From contig NC_066337.1 in NCBI RefSeq assembly GCF_022539315.1, positions 496,001 through 560,000 of the forward strand: 64,000 nucleotides of DNA. Reading direction: 5' to 3'. Shown in pieces: positions 11,970 through 23,300 of this stretch. Made by a program: the position numbers and the translations under genes. Position 1 is the first letter of the stretch, and each line of letters starts with the position of its first letter. Below the pieces are notes generated by a model. It ran no database searches and had not been told where the DNA came from. It worked only from the letters and a program-made list of their open reading frames with translations. This DNA is from Serinus canaria. Lineage: Eukaryota; Chordata; Aves; Passeriformes; Fringillidae.

Positions 11970-13870
11970 TCCAGCCTGGGTATCTCTGCTCTGAAGGAGT
12001 AAGGAGCTGGTTTGCATTGCAGCAAAAATGCGATCCAGGAGGGTTTGCTGGGACCAAATTCTCTTAGCTTTCCCATCTTGGAATCTGCTTCCAACCCTCC
12101 CCCACGGCCTTTTAGTTTTCATAAAGCAAAATAAAAAAGTTGTTCTTTCACACAATTGTTTTGTTGTGTTCTGTGCCTCATCTGTTTACATCATGTGCAA
12201 CTGAGAGAGATTAAGTGTGGGGGAGAGGGGAAAAGAAACCTCCGGGGCACTTGTGGGCTTTGAGAACCATCTCTCTGTGTTTCTGAGGTGCCCTAAAATG
12301 CCTCATCTCTAATATGAGCTGTTCTGTGAGGGTTTTCTTAATCTTCTATTAAATTTGTGGGGCTATTTTTGTTTGGCTTATTTTGATTGGGGTTTTTTTT
12401 CATATTTTGCTCTACTCTAGATGTTCTTCATCAGGAGGCAGAGCTGTGGAAAAAAGGGAGATGTCCCTCTGCCTCCCTGTTTTTCCTGCTCTATGTACTG
12501 GCACTTCATTTGGCTGTTGTCTTTTATGAATAGTGTGGCTTTTACATCATTCTAATTGGGAAACCAGGGTGGAGGAGGGGAATGAAGTAATCCTTCCTCA
12601 AAGGCATCTCTTGCTGCTGTATTAGTCAGTGCTGTGCTTCTGCCTCACCTGGTGAAACTGCTGGCTCATACCTGCCAGGATGAATGTCACCTGGCACCCC
12701 TGGGAAGGGTTTAAATTTTAGATATTTTAGAGTTGGCACTGAATATTCTATGCCTTTCTTGTTTTACTTAGACTCACCAGGATGCCCAAAGAAGCCCATA
12801 TAGAAATAGGTTCTATAGAATATCTGACAGCAGCTGAAGGAGATGTGTCTGGAGGACAGCAGTGTTTTTTTCTGATTGCTGAGAAAAAAGAATAGCAACA
12901 CAAGCAGCACTTATATTCCTATCCCTGTAGTCAGATGGGAGCAAAACTAATCAGTATTTTTAGTATGAAAGTAAATTTGGTATACAAAGTAAAAAAAGCA
13001 CACAAATTATGGCAATTTTTGCTTCTTTGTAGAAAACTTTGGTGGTATTTGATTAACATGTCTTGTTAAATGCAGACAGACAACAGAGCACATGATTCTT
13101 TTGAAGAAAAGAGCACTTAGCTTTCACAGTTAGGACAAAGGGTAGGATTTGGAGGTAAAGAAGGAGTTGGGTATCCTTTGATAACATTTGACAGCATAGC
13201 AGCTGTGCTGGAAGAAACTTCATGTGGACAAGTTCCTCTGCAGAGCTTTGTTTTCCTTTGTGCTAAGGCCACTGAATCCACCTGATTCAGCTGTTCATCC
13301 CCTACATGTGAAGCTTTTTATACTTAACTTTTATAAAACCAAATCAACACCAAAAACCCCCTGAAATGTAGGCTAGGAATTGATGTGACCTATTGGAATA
13401 TTTAAAATTAGGACTGTTCAGTTGGTTTTGTGTGGGGTTTTTTATTGTTTCAGCCAAGTCTAAACTTTTTATATTGCATGGAGTCCTGAAATTTTTCCCA
13501 AAAATGTTTCAGTCACTGGACCAGATTAGAAAAACAGTGGGGTTAGAAAAACACCTCCTCTGTTAGGATACATCTGTCCCAACATCCAGTTTAAATATGG
13601 GACAGCTGTCATCTCTGGGCTTCCTCAGTAGCTGATGCTGATGAACAAGCAGCTCCCCAGGGTGATGAAGCTGGCCTGTCTTTAATTCTTGCCTAAGGAT
13701 AAGATTAATTCCCCCTGAGCAGAGTTCCAGGGTTTTTGCACTGACTCTAAATGTAATCTAGGATTGAATAGTTTGCACCTGGATTTCTTACACAACTAGT
13801 AATAGGTGTTTAGCATCTCTATATCTGTGAACAAGGTCTGCAGGTAAAATATAACTTTTTAAACACTGCA
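11970..13870. other. Unique non-coding DNA
   Basis: The sequence between the two duplication copies holds no recognisable exon, RNA gene or repeat family. Confidence 0.55.
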
Positions 13871-13938
13871 CCAAAAAGAAAGAGTTTTGGAAAGGCTACA
13901 AGAACCAAAAAAAAAAGAGTTTTGGAAAGGCTACAAGA
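13871..13938. repeat. Tandem duplication, unit about 35 bp
   Basis: Two head-to-tail copies share GAGTTTTGGAAAGGCTACAA. They differ mainly in the A-rich part of the unit, which is A5-G-A3 in the first copy and A10 in the second. A single duplication followed by a small change in the A-run is enough to explain it. Confidence 0.85.
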
Positions 13939-14170
13939 TTTCAGTGCTAATCAATGTTTAATTTTTTCATATGTGTCAGAGGAGATATTTTACCTCATTT
14001 TGAGCTCTGAAAGTCCCTTTTCCCCCTCTTGAGAAGAACTGGGGTGGGGTTGCAGAGACCAGGATGTGATTGAAATAGGTGGTGGAATTGTTCTCCTGTG
14101 CACTGAGATTGTGTTTATTACCCAGCTTTGCAACAGGTAAAGCACAACATTAAACTGCAAATTAGCAAAC

Positions 14171-14372
14171 AGACCCTCTTCCCCCCCTTTTTTCTCCCTT
14201 CCCCTCCTTTTGTTCTCCCCTCCTCTCCCTCCTTTTCCTCCCCTTTCCCCCTGCCCTTTTTCCTCCCTTTATTTCTATTTCCCCCTCTCTTCCTCCTTTT
14301 CCCTTCCTGTTCTCCCCATTCTTCCCCTTCTCCTTCCCCTTTCCCCCTCTTTTCCTCCCTCTCCACCTTGAC
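14171..14372 (+). repeat. Long polypyrimidine (C+T) tract
   Basis: About 200 bp of almost pure C and T on the plus strand, interrupted by a few A and G. It is a polypurine-polypyrimidine tract long enough to form triplex (H-DNA) structures in principle. It produces long low-complexity frames on both strands (Pro/Ser/Phe-rich on plus, Gly/Arg/Lys/Glu-rich on minus) that should not be read as genes. Its right half is shared with copy A at 11.76 kb. Confidence 0.9.
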
Positions 14373-14477
14373 ATCCTCTAGTCCTCCCTCATTCCTGAGC
14401 ATCCTCTGCCCGTGTGACCCAGCGAGCAGAGCAGGAGCTGTTTGGATGCTTTGCCCAGGAGCAGCTCGGCAGGAAGG
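14269..14477 (+). repeat. Direct duplication, copy B
   Basis: Partner of 11761-11969, in the same orientation. It contains the same C+T half and the same CpG-bearing half, and identity ends after GGCAGGAAGG. Copy B lies inside a longer C+T tract, while copy A has a shorter one. This could mean B is the source and A a truncated derivative, but direction cannot be proved from one sequence. Confidence 0.85.
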
Positions 14478-14640
14478 CTGTTCCCTGCTGGGGCCACCTC
14501 TCTCCTCGAAACCATGAATGCTTTGGAAGTGACCGTGCTGGGTGCTTTTTTCTTCTCTGAATTGCGCACGCTCCCGAGGGAACCGGCACAGGGAAATACA
14601 GAGGAGGAGTCTCCGGATGAGCCGAGCCTGTTGGGGCAAG
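14385..14640. other. Local CpG-enriched patch
   Basis: About 11 CpG dinucleotides occur in 240 bp, clearly more than in neighbouring DNA, mostly between the C+T tract and position 14640 (for example GCGCACGCTCCCGAGGG near 14563). A 71-codon plus-strand frame (14442-14657) runs through it. I recognise neither strand as coding. It could be a minor promoter, an alternative exon or a decaying repeat. Confidence 0.3.
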
Positions 14641-17600
14641 AACTTGTTTTGCCTTGAAACTTAATGCGAAGCTTAGGCAGAGCTGAAGATGAGAGGCAGC
14701 GGGTGAATGAATGATGAGTGTTCAGTCAACATTGTAACGTGTATTGCTGTATCTGAGGGGCTAAAGTTCAGCCAAGATGGCTTTGTAACTCCCTCGCTTG
14801 GGCGAGTGAAACAAAGATTAATCACAGGGTTGAACTTTACTTTGTATTTATTTCCCATGCTGGACTGGGATGCGTTTGTAGTGTCAGTGTTTGGTTGTTT
14901 AGGCTTTTCCCCTTCAAAACGCAAGATGAAGTTGGACTTTTGGGAAAAAGGGCAGATATTTTTAGCATTTTTAATCGAAATAGCAGAATTTTCCAGGAGA
15001 ACTGAAGTGATACTTTACTGCTGTTGTGGTTGACTCCATTGATTTTACAATGTCTATTCTAGGATTGGGAAGCTGCACATTTTCCTTTGCCCTTCCCTCT
15101 AAACAGCTTCTTTTCTCAAAGGAGTGAGTACACCAGAGAGCTTCAGGCACTCGAGTTACCAGGCAGCTTCAGGTACTAAAAATGGGCAGGAAGCCTCGCG
15201 TAGTTACTGAGAATTCAGCTGACAGACTTAAAAAGAAACTGTAAACTGAGACAAGTCAAACCAGCTCTGAACAGGCAATGCCATTGTTTGTGTTTCTGTG
15301 TTTAATGAGTGATTATTTATTTCCTGGGAGTACATTTGTGAAAGGGGAATGTTTTCCATTTACCAGCCACATTTCAGTGATGTGGTCAGGATGGCTTGTG
15401 TTTTGGTTGGGCAAAGTATGAAGCTTGTTGAGAGCCACATGATCAGCTTGGAATAGCATGCTGTTTTTCTGGGATGTTCAAAAAGTTAGCCCCTCTGCCT
15501 TCCTTAAATACACCTATATATATTAAGGAATTAATGGCACTGCTCTTCTGCCTGTCTGTTGTCCCGGTTCTGCAATGCCATCACTGTTACATGGTATGCG
15601 AATCTCTACAGCCCAGAAAAACAGCTGAAAACTCATTTGACTTTTATGAAAAAGCATTTATGTGGAAATCAATCTAAAGGCTGACATGATAAAAATCTTA
15701 TCTTGGTTGAGATAAAGGGGTAGCTGGAATTCAGAACAGTTTGGTCAACTGTCAAAAAGGCAAAACTCTGATTCAAGTTCTGAAGGCAAATGATGCTTTT
15801 TTAATAGCTGCTATCTTTAAAAGAAGCTTTTTTTCCTTGGTGGCTGCTCCTAGAAGGCCAAAATCCCCATACTGTCCTCAGTGGGGGTCCTGTCCTATGA
15901 CAAGCACTGTGTTTCAGAGTGGTGAGTTGAGTGCACAAATAAGAAACAGACAGAAAATAGGATAAGAAATAGCTGCCAGGACAGCAGGAAAAAATGGAAA
16001 ACAAAAAGTGAAAATGGCGATGACAGCAATTGCTGCTGGTGTAAACAATTAATGCTATTCATTTTGGATAAAGGCCAATCATAGCATTTCCAAGAAAAGG
16101 ATGGTTCTGCCCCACCTTCTGTCTTCTGCCCCTCTACAAGCAGCCACACCAAGCATGTTGTGATGCACAGTCCTTGGTTCCTATCTCTGGATCCTTTTTT
16201 GCTTTCCTTGGGGTTTCTTTTCTTATTCCAGTGCTGTATTTCTTTCCTGATGTTTTTGTGTTATTGCTGTCTGCTCCCTTTGATTTGTTTGGAATGATAC
16301 TTTTGCTGTGAATGGATGTTTGGGGGACATTTTAGCCCATGGTTACTCCCTGTCTAAAAGGGCTGATGTGGAAGCTGAAGCAGAAGGTGAACTGCTGGGA
16401 CAGCTGTGGAGCTTTGGAGAGGATTCTCTCTCATGGTTTGAAGTTGCTGCAAGAGACTAGGAAGGAACTGGGAATGAGGGCACATCTGGGGTCATGCAGC
16501 TGCTCCTGCCCTGGCTCTCACTGAATCATTCCTTTCAGTTTCTCTTCACTTGCAGTGTGCTGGAAATTCACTTTGTGGAGTAGCAGAGCTTGGTGCCTTT
16601 TTGTGCACATCCTCTGGCACTTTCAGGCACATCCCAGTGATGTTTTCCCACCTAAGCGTTTCTGTGTTGCTGGTAGGGAGCTCAGCTCAGAGCCACAGAG
16701 GTGTGGATGCTTTAGAGCCCAACCCTCTTATATATCTGCAGTGCTCTTCTGCTCATACTTTATACTCCACTGGTGAGTTTGGGCTGTGCTTGTTCTTCCT
16801 TGGCTTTGTGATGATTTTGGCTGGACATTGCCTACTCTTGTTTAAATGAATTCAAAACTTTCTGAACAGCCTTGGAAGGTGGAAGTTGCATTTGCCTTTG
16901 CTGCATTTATTCATTTACTGTTATGCTGGGAACTCACTCTGCTCTGCAAGGAACTGTTCTAATTAGAACAAAGTTTTCTTGGAAGCCAAAGCAAAATTTA
17001 ACTTGCAGAGAGGCAAAATAGTTCTGTCTGGGCTGTAGGAATGACAATTACCCAGGAAAAGTTAATACTTCCAAGTACTCCTAACTCTGTTTCTACATCA
17101 TCAGCGACTATTTATGCTCTGTCAGCTTGAAGTTACATTATCTGAAGTGTGTCAAGTCAGAATGGTGTCATTGCTTTTACAGCCTCTCTCTTCTTGAATG
17201 TCACCTCATCTACTACTTCTTAATTCCATTTCCGTCATTCTTTCCATCCCTCACCTCTTTCCTGGCTTGCCAGACAGCACTGCAAAACTATCAGACTTGC
17301 TTTCCAGTTGAAGTCACTGCAGCTTAGCTCACAGCCAGCATTAGTCAGGAAAACTTTGGCAATGGCCTGATGCTGAATTCCAAGGCAGATGTGGCTGCCT
17401 GCATCAGAGGAATATGCTGGAGAGGAATCCAAGGGTGTTTTTGTGCAAGTGCTGATACAGATAAGGGCTCTGGGAGTTTTTCTTGTTTTCCTTCCTTATA
17501 AAAAATTTCACAGGTTTATTCTTCTTTGCTCCACAAACTGCTCTCTTGTCTCAGGAGTTACCAGAGAAATAAAAGTTTCCAACAAAGGAGGGATGCAAAG

Positions 17601-18329
17601 CACAGAAATGCAATTAAAGTAGCAAAAAGGAGGTGCAGGGCAGGCAGATTTACCCATCTGGAACTGTATAGTATGTCAAGTTCTGATTCAAAAGCTTCTG
17701 GGGTTCTTCTGGTTTTCTTTGCCGTGTTGTTTGTAAAAGGGATTTTGTGATAACTCAACTACAGCAGACAAAATTCTGTGGCATAGATAAGAGTGCCTGG
17801 GAGGGAGGAAGAAAGAGAGGCCTGGATGTAAATGAGTAAGTGGGTGGGTTTTTCCCTCGGGGGATGTCCACATGAGGTTCTGAAACAGAGCTTTCTTCTC
17901 TTTATTTTCACTGCCGGGATTTTGTGTGACACTGGGGGTGGCAGTGGAAGGGGAGGCTGGAAATGGTGGTGTTTTCTTGAGTAATAAAATAGGAGAGAAC
18001 AGAATTGGAGATGGGAAATAAGGCCAGGTCTCACTAGATTTGGAGATCTCATTTGAACGTAAACACAGTTGTGCTTTATGTCATAGCAAAAAACCCTAAA
18101 CCCAGCCAAATTTGGAAATATAAGCCTCTACTGCTGCTAAGAAAGCAAATATTAGCTGCATTTTTATTAAAGGGAAGTTGAGTTTTTCAGTGTATGAAAT
18201 CACATTCTGTCTTTGTGCTAAGTTTGAGATACCATAAAAGCCTCTATTTACCTGAATGTGTTGGAAGATTATGTAGAGTCATTCATGTGATTTGCTATGT
18301 TTGACCTTTAACTTTGGAAATTGCCCTGC
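14641..18329. other. Unique non-coding DNA
   Basis: No exon, RNA gene or repeat family is recognisable. Near 15138-15178 the word GCTTCAGG occurs twice in a short imperfect direct repeat. Nothing else stands out. Confidence 0.55.

Positions 18330-18358
<29 letters not shown>
18330..18358 (-). repeat. T29 run, possible reversed poly(A) tail
   Basis: There are 29 consecutive T on the plus strand, hence A29 on the minus strand. The minus-strand bases before the A-run include AATACA, a weak polyadenylation-signal variant, within about 20 bases of the tail. The adjoining sequence (18359-18720) has a 117-codon minus frame with no recognisable family. Retrocopy or simple homopolymer expansion are both possible. 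No clear flanking duplication was seen. Confidence 0.35.
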
Positions 18359-18360
<2 letters not shown>

Positions 18361-20186
18361 AAGCCAGTTCATGTATTAAATTGAAATCTGTACAAATTAC
18401 AGTTAATTATAGTCAGCTCAGAGTGAGGCCTAAAATAGGTTACATGCTGTTTGAAATAAAATGATGAAACCTGTTTGGTTGGGCCTGAAGTCCATTCTGA
18501 GGTGTTTGATCCTCCCCTGGCTGCTGCTCTCCCATCTTCCTCCTGTCTGCTATAGCAGGTCTGCTGGCTGGGCAATGAAATGACAAGATTACTTGGAAGG
18601 AAAGAAGGAGGGTGTGAGACTCTTGAGTCTTCTGTCTTTAACAAAAGAGGCTGAAATGGTTTCTCACTCCTATTCATTTGAGACCAACCAAAATTCTTCC
18701 TTAACGTTGTCACTTTATCCAAATACCAAGGGGAAAGACATGCTGTTTACTAAAATAAAAAACCAGCTAGCACTAAACTTACTGAATTCCTGTCTTTTTC
18801 TCCCTTGGAATTGCATTTTGGGTCCTGACTTCCAGGGGACATTTGCTGTCCCCCCTGTTTGGAAGGGGTGGTGGCAGAGCTGCCTGGTGACCTGGCCCAG
18901 TGCAGCACTGCCAGCTCTGTCATGGTTTTGTTTATGTATGATACACAGACTGTTGCTGGTTGTTGTCCTTCAGCTGAATTAGTGCTTTATGCCAGTTTTT
19001 ATTATTCTGAATGCTACTGAATTAATTACATTAAAACAACTTCCCTAGTGACCTTGAGCAAAAGTTATTTCCAGCAGCGCATCTTCCTGCATTTTTGTAG
19101 TGACTTAATGAATGCCTGCACACTTCCACTGCTCAGCTATTGTTCCACATTCCTGCATGCATGTCCTTGATCGGAAGTAGTTATTGGTTTAATTGTATGC
19201 AGAAATATTTATGCATTACATTTTTTGAGCATTATTGCACTAGGTACTTGTAAAATCATCTGCCAATGAAAACATGAGATCTGAAAGGGCACATGCAGTA
19301 GGGACTGGCCTGCAGGTACACCTGGGAAGCTTTTTGGAAAGCAAATTACTTTGAAAATAACTGTGGACCTGAGCTTAGTAATTCTGCTTCCTGACCAAGT
19401 GTGGCTGCAGTGTAACTGGAAGAGGTTTTATTCTTTACCTTGCACAAACCTGGGTGCTCTGTAAACCCAGCTGTTTTTTATCTTCTGTTCTTTCTTCCAT
19501 TACTGACCCAAATTTCTGTGTAATTAGTAACAGAATATTCAGCCATCTTCTGTGCTCAGGTAAGGCTCAGCCCTGGCACATCCTGGGAGATCTGCTGTGG
19601 GCAAGGAGGTGAAGTCACAGTTGTGCTGACTTGGTTTTGTGACTAAAGGTGGGGGCACGTTTGACCTTGGGCAGCTTTCAGGAGCTGTGTTGTTGGGCAA
19701 GAGGCTGTTTGTGTGGAGGCTGTGTTATTGGGCAAGAGGCTGTTTATTTTGAAAGATAAAACTGGTTCAAACTCTGTTCTTTCCTAAGAAGTAATTTCTA
19801 ACAGAGGTTGGGATGTGCATGGAGGAACCTGAGGAACACCCCCCACACCCAGTGTTTCACTTGCAGCTGATAGGAAGCTGATACAGTGTGGGAGGCCTTG
19901 AGCTCCTGACTGGAGAGGGTAAAATTTCTCCCAGTCACCAGCACCAGAAGTGCATTATGAATGTTCTTCAGACTTGTCCATCCAGGGTGGTGGGGGTTTT
20001 GATGTATCTCAAGTCACAGAGGAAATTGGGCTTTGAGTTAACGTTTTGTCTACCCCTGAAAAATTTGGGGAGCTCTGCATCACAGAAAGTAAAACATTGA
20101 AGGATTGAAGTCATTCATTATAAGTTTTGTTGAAAACTCACCAACAAAGTGCATTTGTTTTCCTTTGCTGACATCACGTTCTGCTC
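18359..20186. other. Unique non-coding DNA with small tandem duplication
   Basis: No exon or RNA gene is recognisable. At 19681-19745 a unit of about 35 bp containing GGGCAAGAGGCTGTTT is repeated once. The stretch 19010-19260 is dense in homeobox-like and octamer-like AT words (AATTAATTACATTA, TATGCAGAAATATTTATGCA) and could be a conserved non-coding element. That is inference from composition only. Confidence 0.5.
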
Positions 20187-20322
20187 GGAACTGCCAGAGC
20201 TACAGGAGTGGCTGGACAATGCTCTCAGGAACAGGGTGGGATTGGTGGGATATCTGGGCAGGGCCAGGGGTTGAACTCAGTGGTCCTTGTGGGTCCCTTC
20301 CAACTTCTGTGATTCTGTGAAA
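20187..20322 (+). mobile_element. CR1 LINE, 3'-terminal fragment
   Basis: The segment ends with GTGGGTCCCTTCCAACTTC followed by the octamer-type tail GATTCTGTGA, the hallmark of the 3' end of avian CR1 non-LTR retrotransposons. Upstream it carries the matching CR1 end sequence GTGGGATTGGTGGGATATC and a GGGCCAGG word. About 136 bp remains, as is normal for CR1, which is nearly always 5'-truncated. It encodes nothing. The subfamily was not assigned. Confidence 0.85.
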
Positions 20323-23300
20323 ATAGGGAATGCTATCCATACTCACCAGGGCTGTAAAGCCCTGTTAGTTCCTAACCAGAGCTGGTTAACTATGCCCTGG
20401 CTGACTGAGCTGCCATTGTTTCCCCTGTCTTTGCAGTAGCACTGCTGTAATTCCTATGGATCATCACTTACCAGGCTAAGCCTGGAGAAAAAAAAAGACG
20501 ACTTGCCATAGGAACCAGCTCAGATAATGAGGTAGCTGATAATGTCATCCTGTTAAAGCTTCAAAAAAAAAGATTATAAAAGATTTCCTGTCCTTGAATA
20601 TTTCAGGCTGTGGCCTTTCTTTCCACCTTGTGTCTTTTGCAGTTGTGGTTTAGCAGGATCTTTGAGGAAACAAAGGCAATCAGAACATTTTAGGTTTAAA
20701 TTTCTGGCAGTGCTAAGTCTGTTGAGGTTCTCTCAGCTTAACAGGACTCTCAAATATGGGGTTGAGTTTTGCAAAGGGTGCTTGTGCACGTCCCACTCTA
20801 AACCCATGAGCTTCTCTCTGTGAATTTGCTCAGGGGCTACATTATGGGTATATTAGCCACAGATCTACAGTTTTGCAAGAGAAGAACAAAAATTTATAGC
20901 CCCTGTTTACTTAATGCTAGGTCAAGAGACTAGTTCTGCAAATCACTTCTCATTGTAGTTGCTTCAGTATCGGAAATATTTCAGGGGAACGCATCCAGCT
21001 TTTTTCTCATCATTTTTCTGTTTCTGTCTGCTGTTCTTCGAACTTGCAACACTGGAGGCCACAGAGACATTTTGTGGGGAATATAATCTCAGAAAGGAAC
21101 TTGATGGAAGCAACTTGTACAAATGAAATGCTCTCTGTAAAAGGAAATAATTCATGGCTTTTAGCTCTTTTAAACCCATCCTAACACTCCTGCTGTGTTC
21201 CTTTCACTGTGAAGTAATGCAGAGGATTAGTCAGCATCATCTAATTAGGCAGCGGCAAAGCAGAAATGGTGTTCAACAGCCTCTGCCCTGGTTCTGTTTC
21301 CATTCATAGGACTTGCCCATGGAAGCCAAGGACATCTGAGTGATGGCGCTGGAAATGTTGGAGCAGCTGTGAGGTGAAGCATGCTCAAATAGGATTTCAC
21401 CTCAGGAGGAAATCCAAGGTCATCCTCTACAGTTTCTATACCAGAACAGTCATCCTGTCGTCTGAGTGAGTCTGCAGGTAACTGCAGCACCTCCGTGTTA
21501 CTTAATAGCTCTGGCGATGTCAGAGCTTTAATTCTGCTCCATCCTGCTGGAAAAGAATGGAGTCAGAGTTGCTGGACAGCATTTCCTTCCTATTCCTATA
21601 GGTCTGTGCTGCTTTGGTGTCCATATTGGATTGGCTTGTAATGTGTCTGTGGCTGAATTCCTTTAAAATGTGCTTAGCAACAGTACCTGGCAGGGCTGAA
21701 ATGGGAGAGTTCACCTTGAATTCTTCCAGGGTGGGCTGATGGTGGAGTCTTAGTGTCCAAGAAAATTGTATTTTACACTATAACACACAGGGAACAGGAA
21801 AAATGATTTGTTGAGAGGAGGTTCTCTTGGCCTTTCACTTTACAGCAGCACTTCAGCACATGGTTAGCTGCACTGAAGGGCTCCCAGTGACCCTGGCCCT
21901 CGCTGAGGGATGCTGACACTTCAGCTCACTTGGAGCACAAGCTGGATTTCACTTCTTTCTCAGTGGCTAACACAGAATTACTTACGGTTGGGGAATTGGG
22001 GAAGAACAAGTCGGCCTCTTCCCAGTGCAGGTTATTACTATTAAGCTTTGCCCACTGGAGCATTAGATCAGCATAAAGGAAGAAACTGATCTTTTTTGTA
22101 TTGGGCTTTTAAAACAACCAAGCAAAATGCTTTTCTTATTAGAACATGGGAGTTTTAGCAGCAATGAAGTTGACAGTAAATAATTTTAAGCAGAAGAAAT
22201 TGCTGTAGATAAGGATCATCTGCAATTAACTGACAGAGCTGGGACATGAGAGAGGACAGCATGGGAAAGTGTTCTGCTTATTTCTGTCCAAACTGCTTTT
22301 TTGGTGTGATGTTGTTGATCAAACTAGCCTTATTGCTAATAGTTGATAATGATCCTATAAACTGTTCCACTGGGACTTTTTGTGACTCCCAGGTTCAATT
22401 AATCTGAACCCACAAGATCAGCTCCTCGTCCTGTGTGGAGGACGAATGTGTATCCAAGAATCCCCAATTCACTGGAATGTCCATTTTGGTGCCTGTGAGT
22501 CAGTCTGGCTCTTCTGACCATGTTAGACATAGGAGAAAAGAGGCAGAATTCCCTTCTGGTACAGCTGCTAAGAAGCTCTTGGGAGGAAAGAGCTGTTGGG
22601 AAGTGGGAACTATGAGACTTTGGTGATGAGGTGCTGCAGCCATGGGATGGTATTGCCTTGATGGGGGGGATGAAGTGTAGTGGAGAGGGAGCATGTGGAT
22701 GGGAATCCATGGAACTGGGAGAAAGAAGCAATCAGGGCTGAATAAACAAAACAAAAAAAAACCAACCCCAAAATGTAGAATTTGACGAAGTGAGAGAAAT
22801 CCATTTACTTTTACACGTTATAGAAAGGCTGAGTCTGGAGAAATTAATTTTCCCTGCCTCCCACACCCCCCTCAGGAACACCATCTGCAAGTGTTTCTCT
22901 TTTCCAGTCTAAGGAGTACCAGAGGAGATTAGAGCTGTTTTTTTCCCAGACTTTAGATGGGAGATCTCCAGGGACATGACTACCCAACTTTCCAGCCAAG
23001 CTTCACTGCTTTCTTACTTATTTTTCTTATTTTAAATGAATGTCCTCAATAGAATAATAAAAGCAACATAACAATTCACTTAGGGACTGCAGTAAAAAAA
23101 TGACTGTGTGACATGTCTGCCCATTGAAGACACCTTTGAAATGATGTTCTAAATGCAGATGAGATTTGGATTTTCCCTTTCCTGGTGCTTTTGCAGGGCT
23201 GGACATATGGCAGTGTCAGGTGGGATCAGGGTGATAGTTTCTGGTCCAGCAGTTCCCCTTTGTGCTCACCCCAGATCCCCATGGCAGTTCTGAGCATTCC

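Noticed and set aside
14118..14639. 173-codon minus and 129-codon plus frames
   Set aside because: They arise from the C+T tract, giving Gly/Lys/Arg/Glu-rich or Pro/Ser/Phe-rich translations with no domain.
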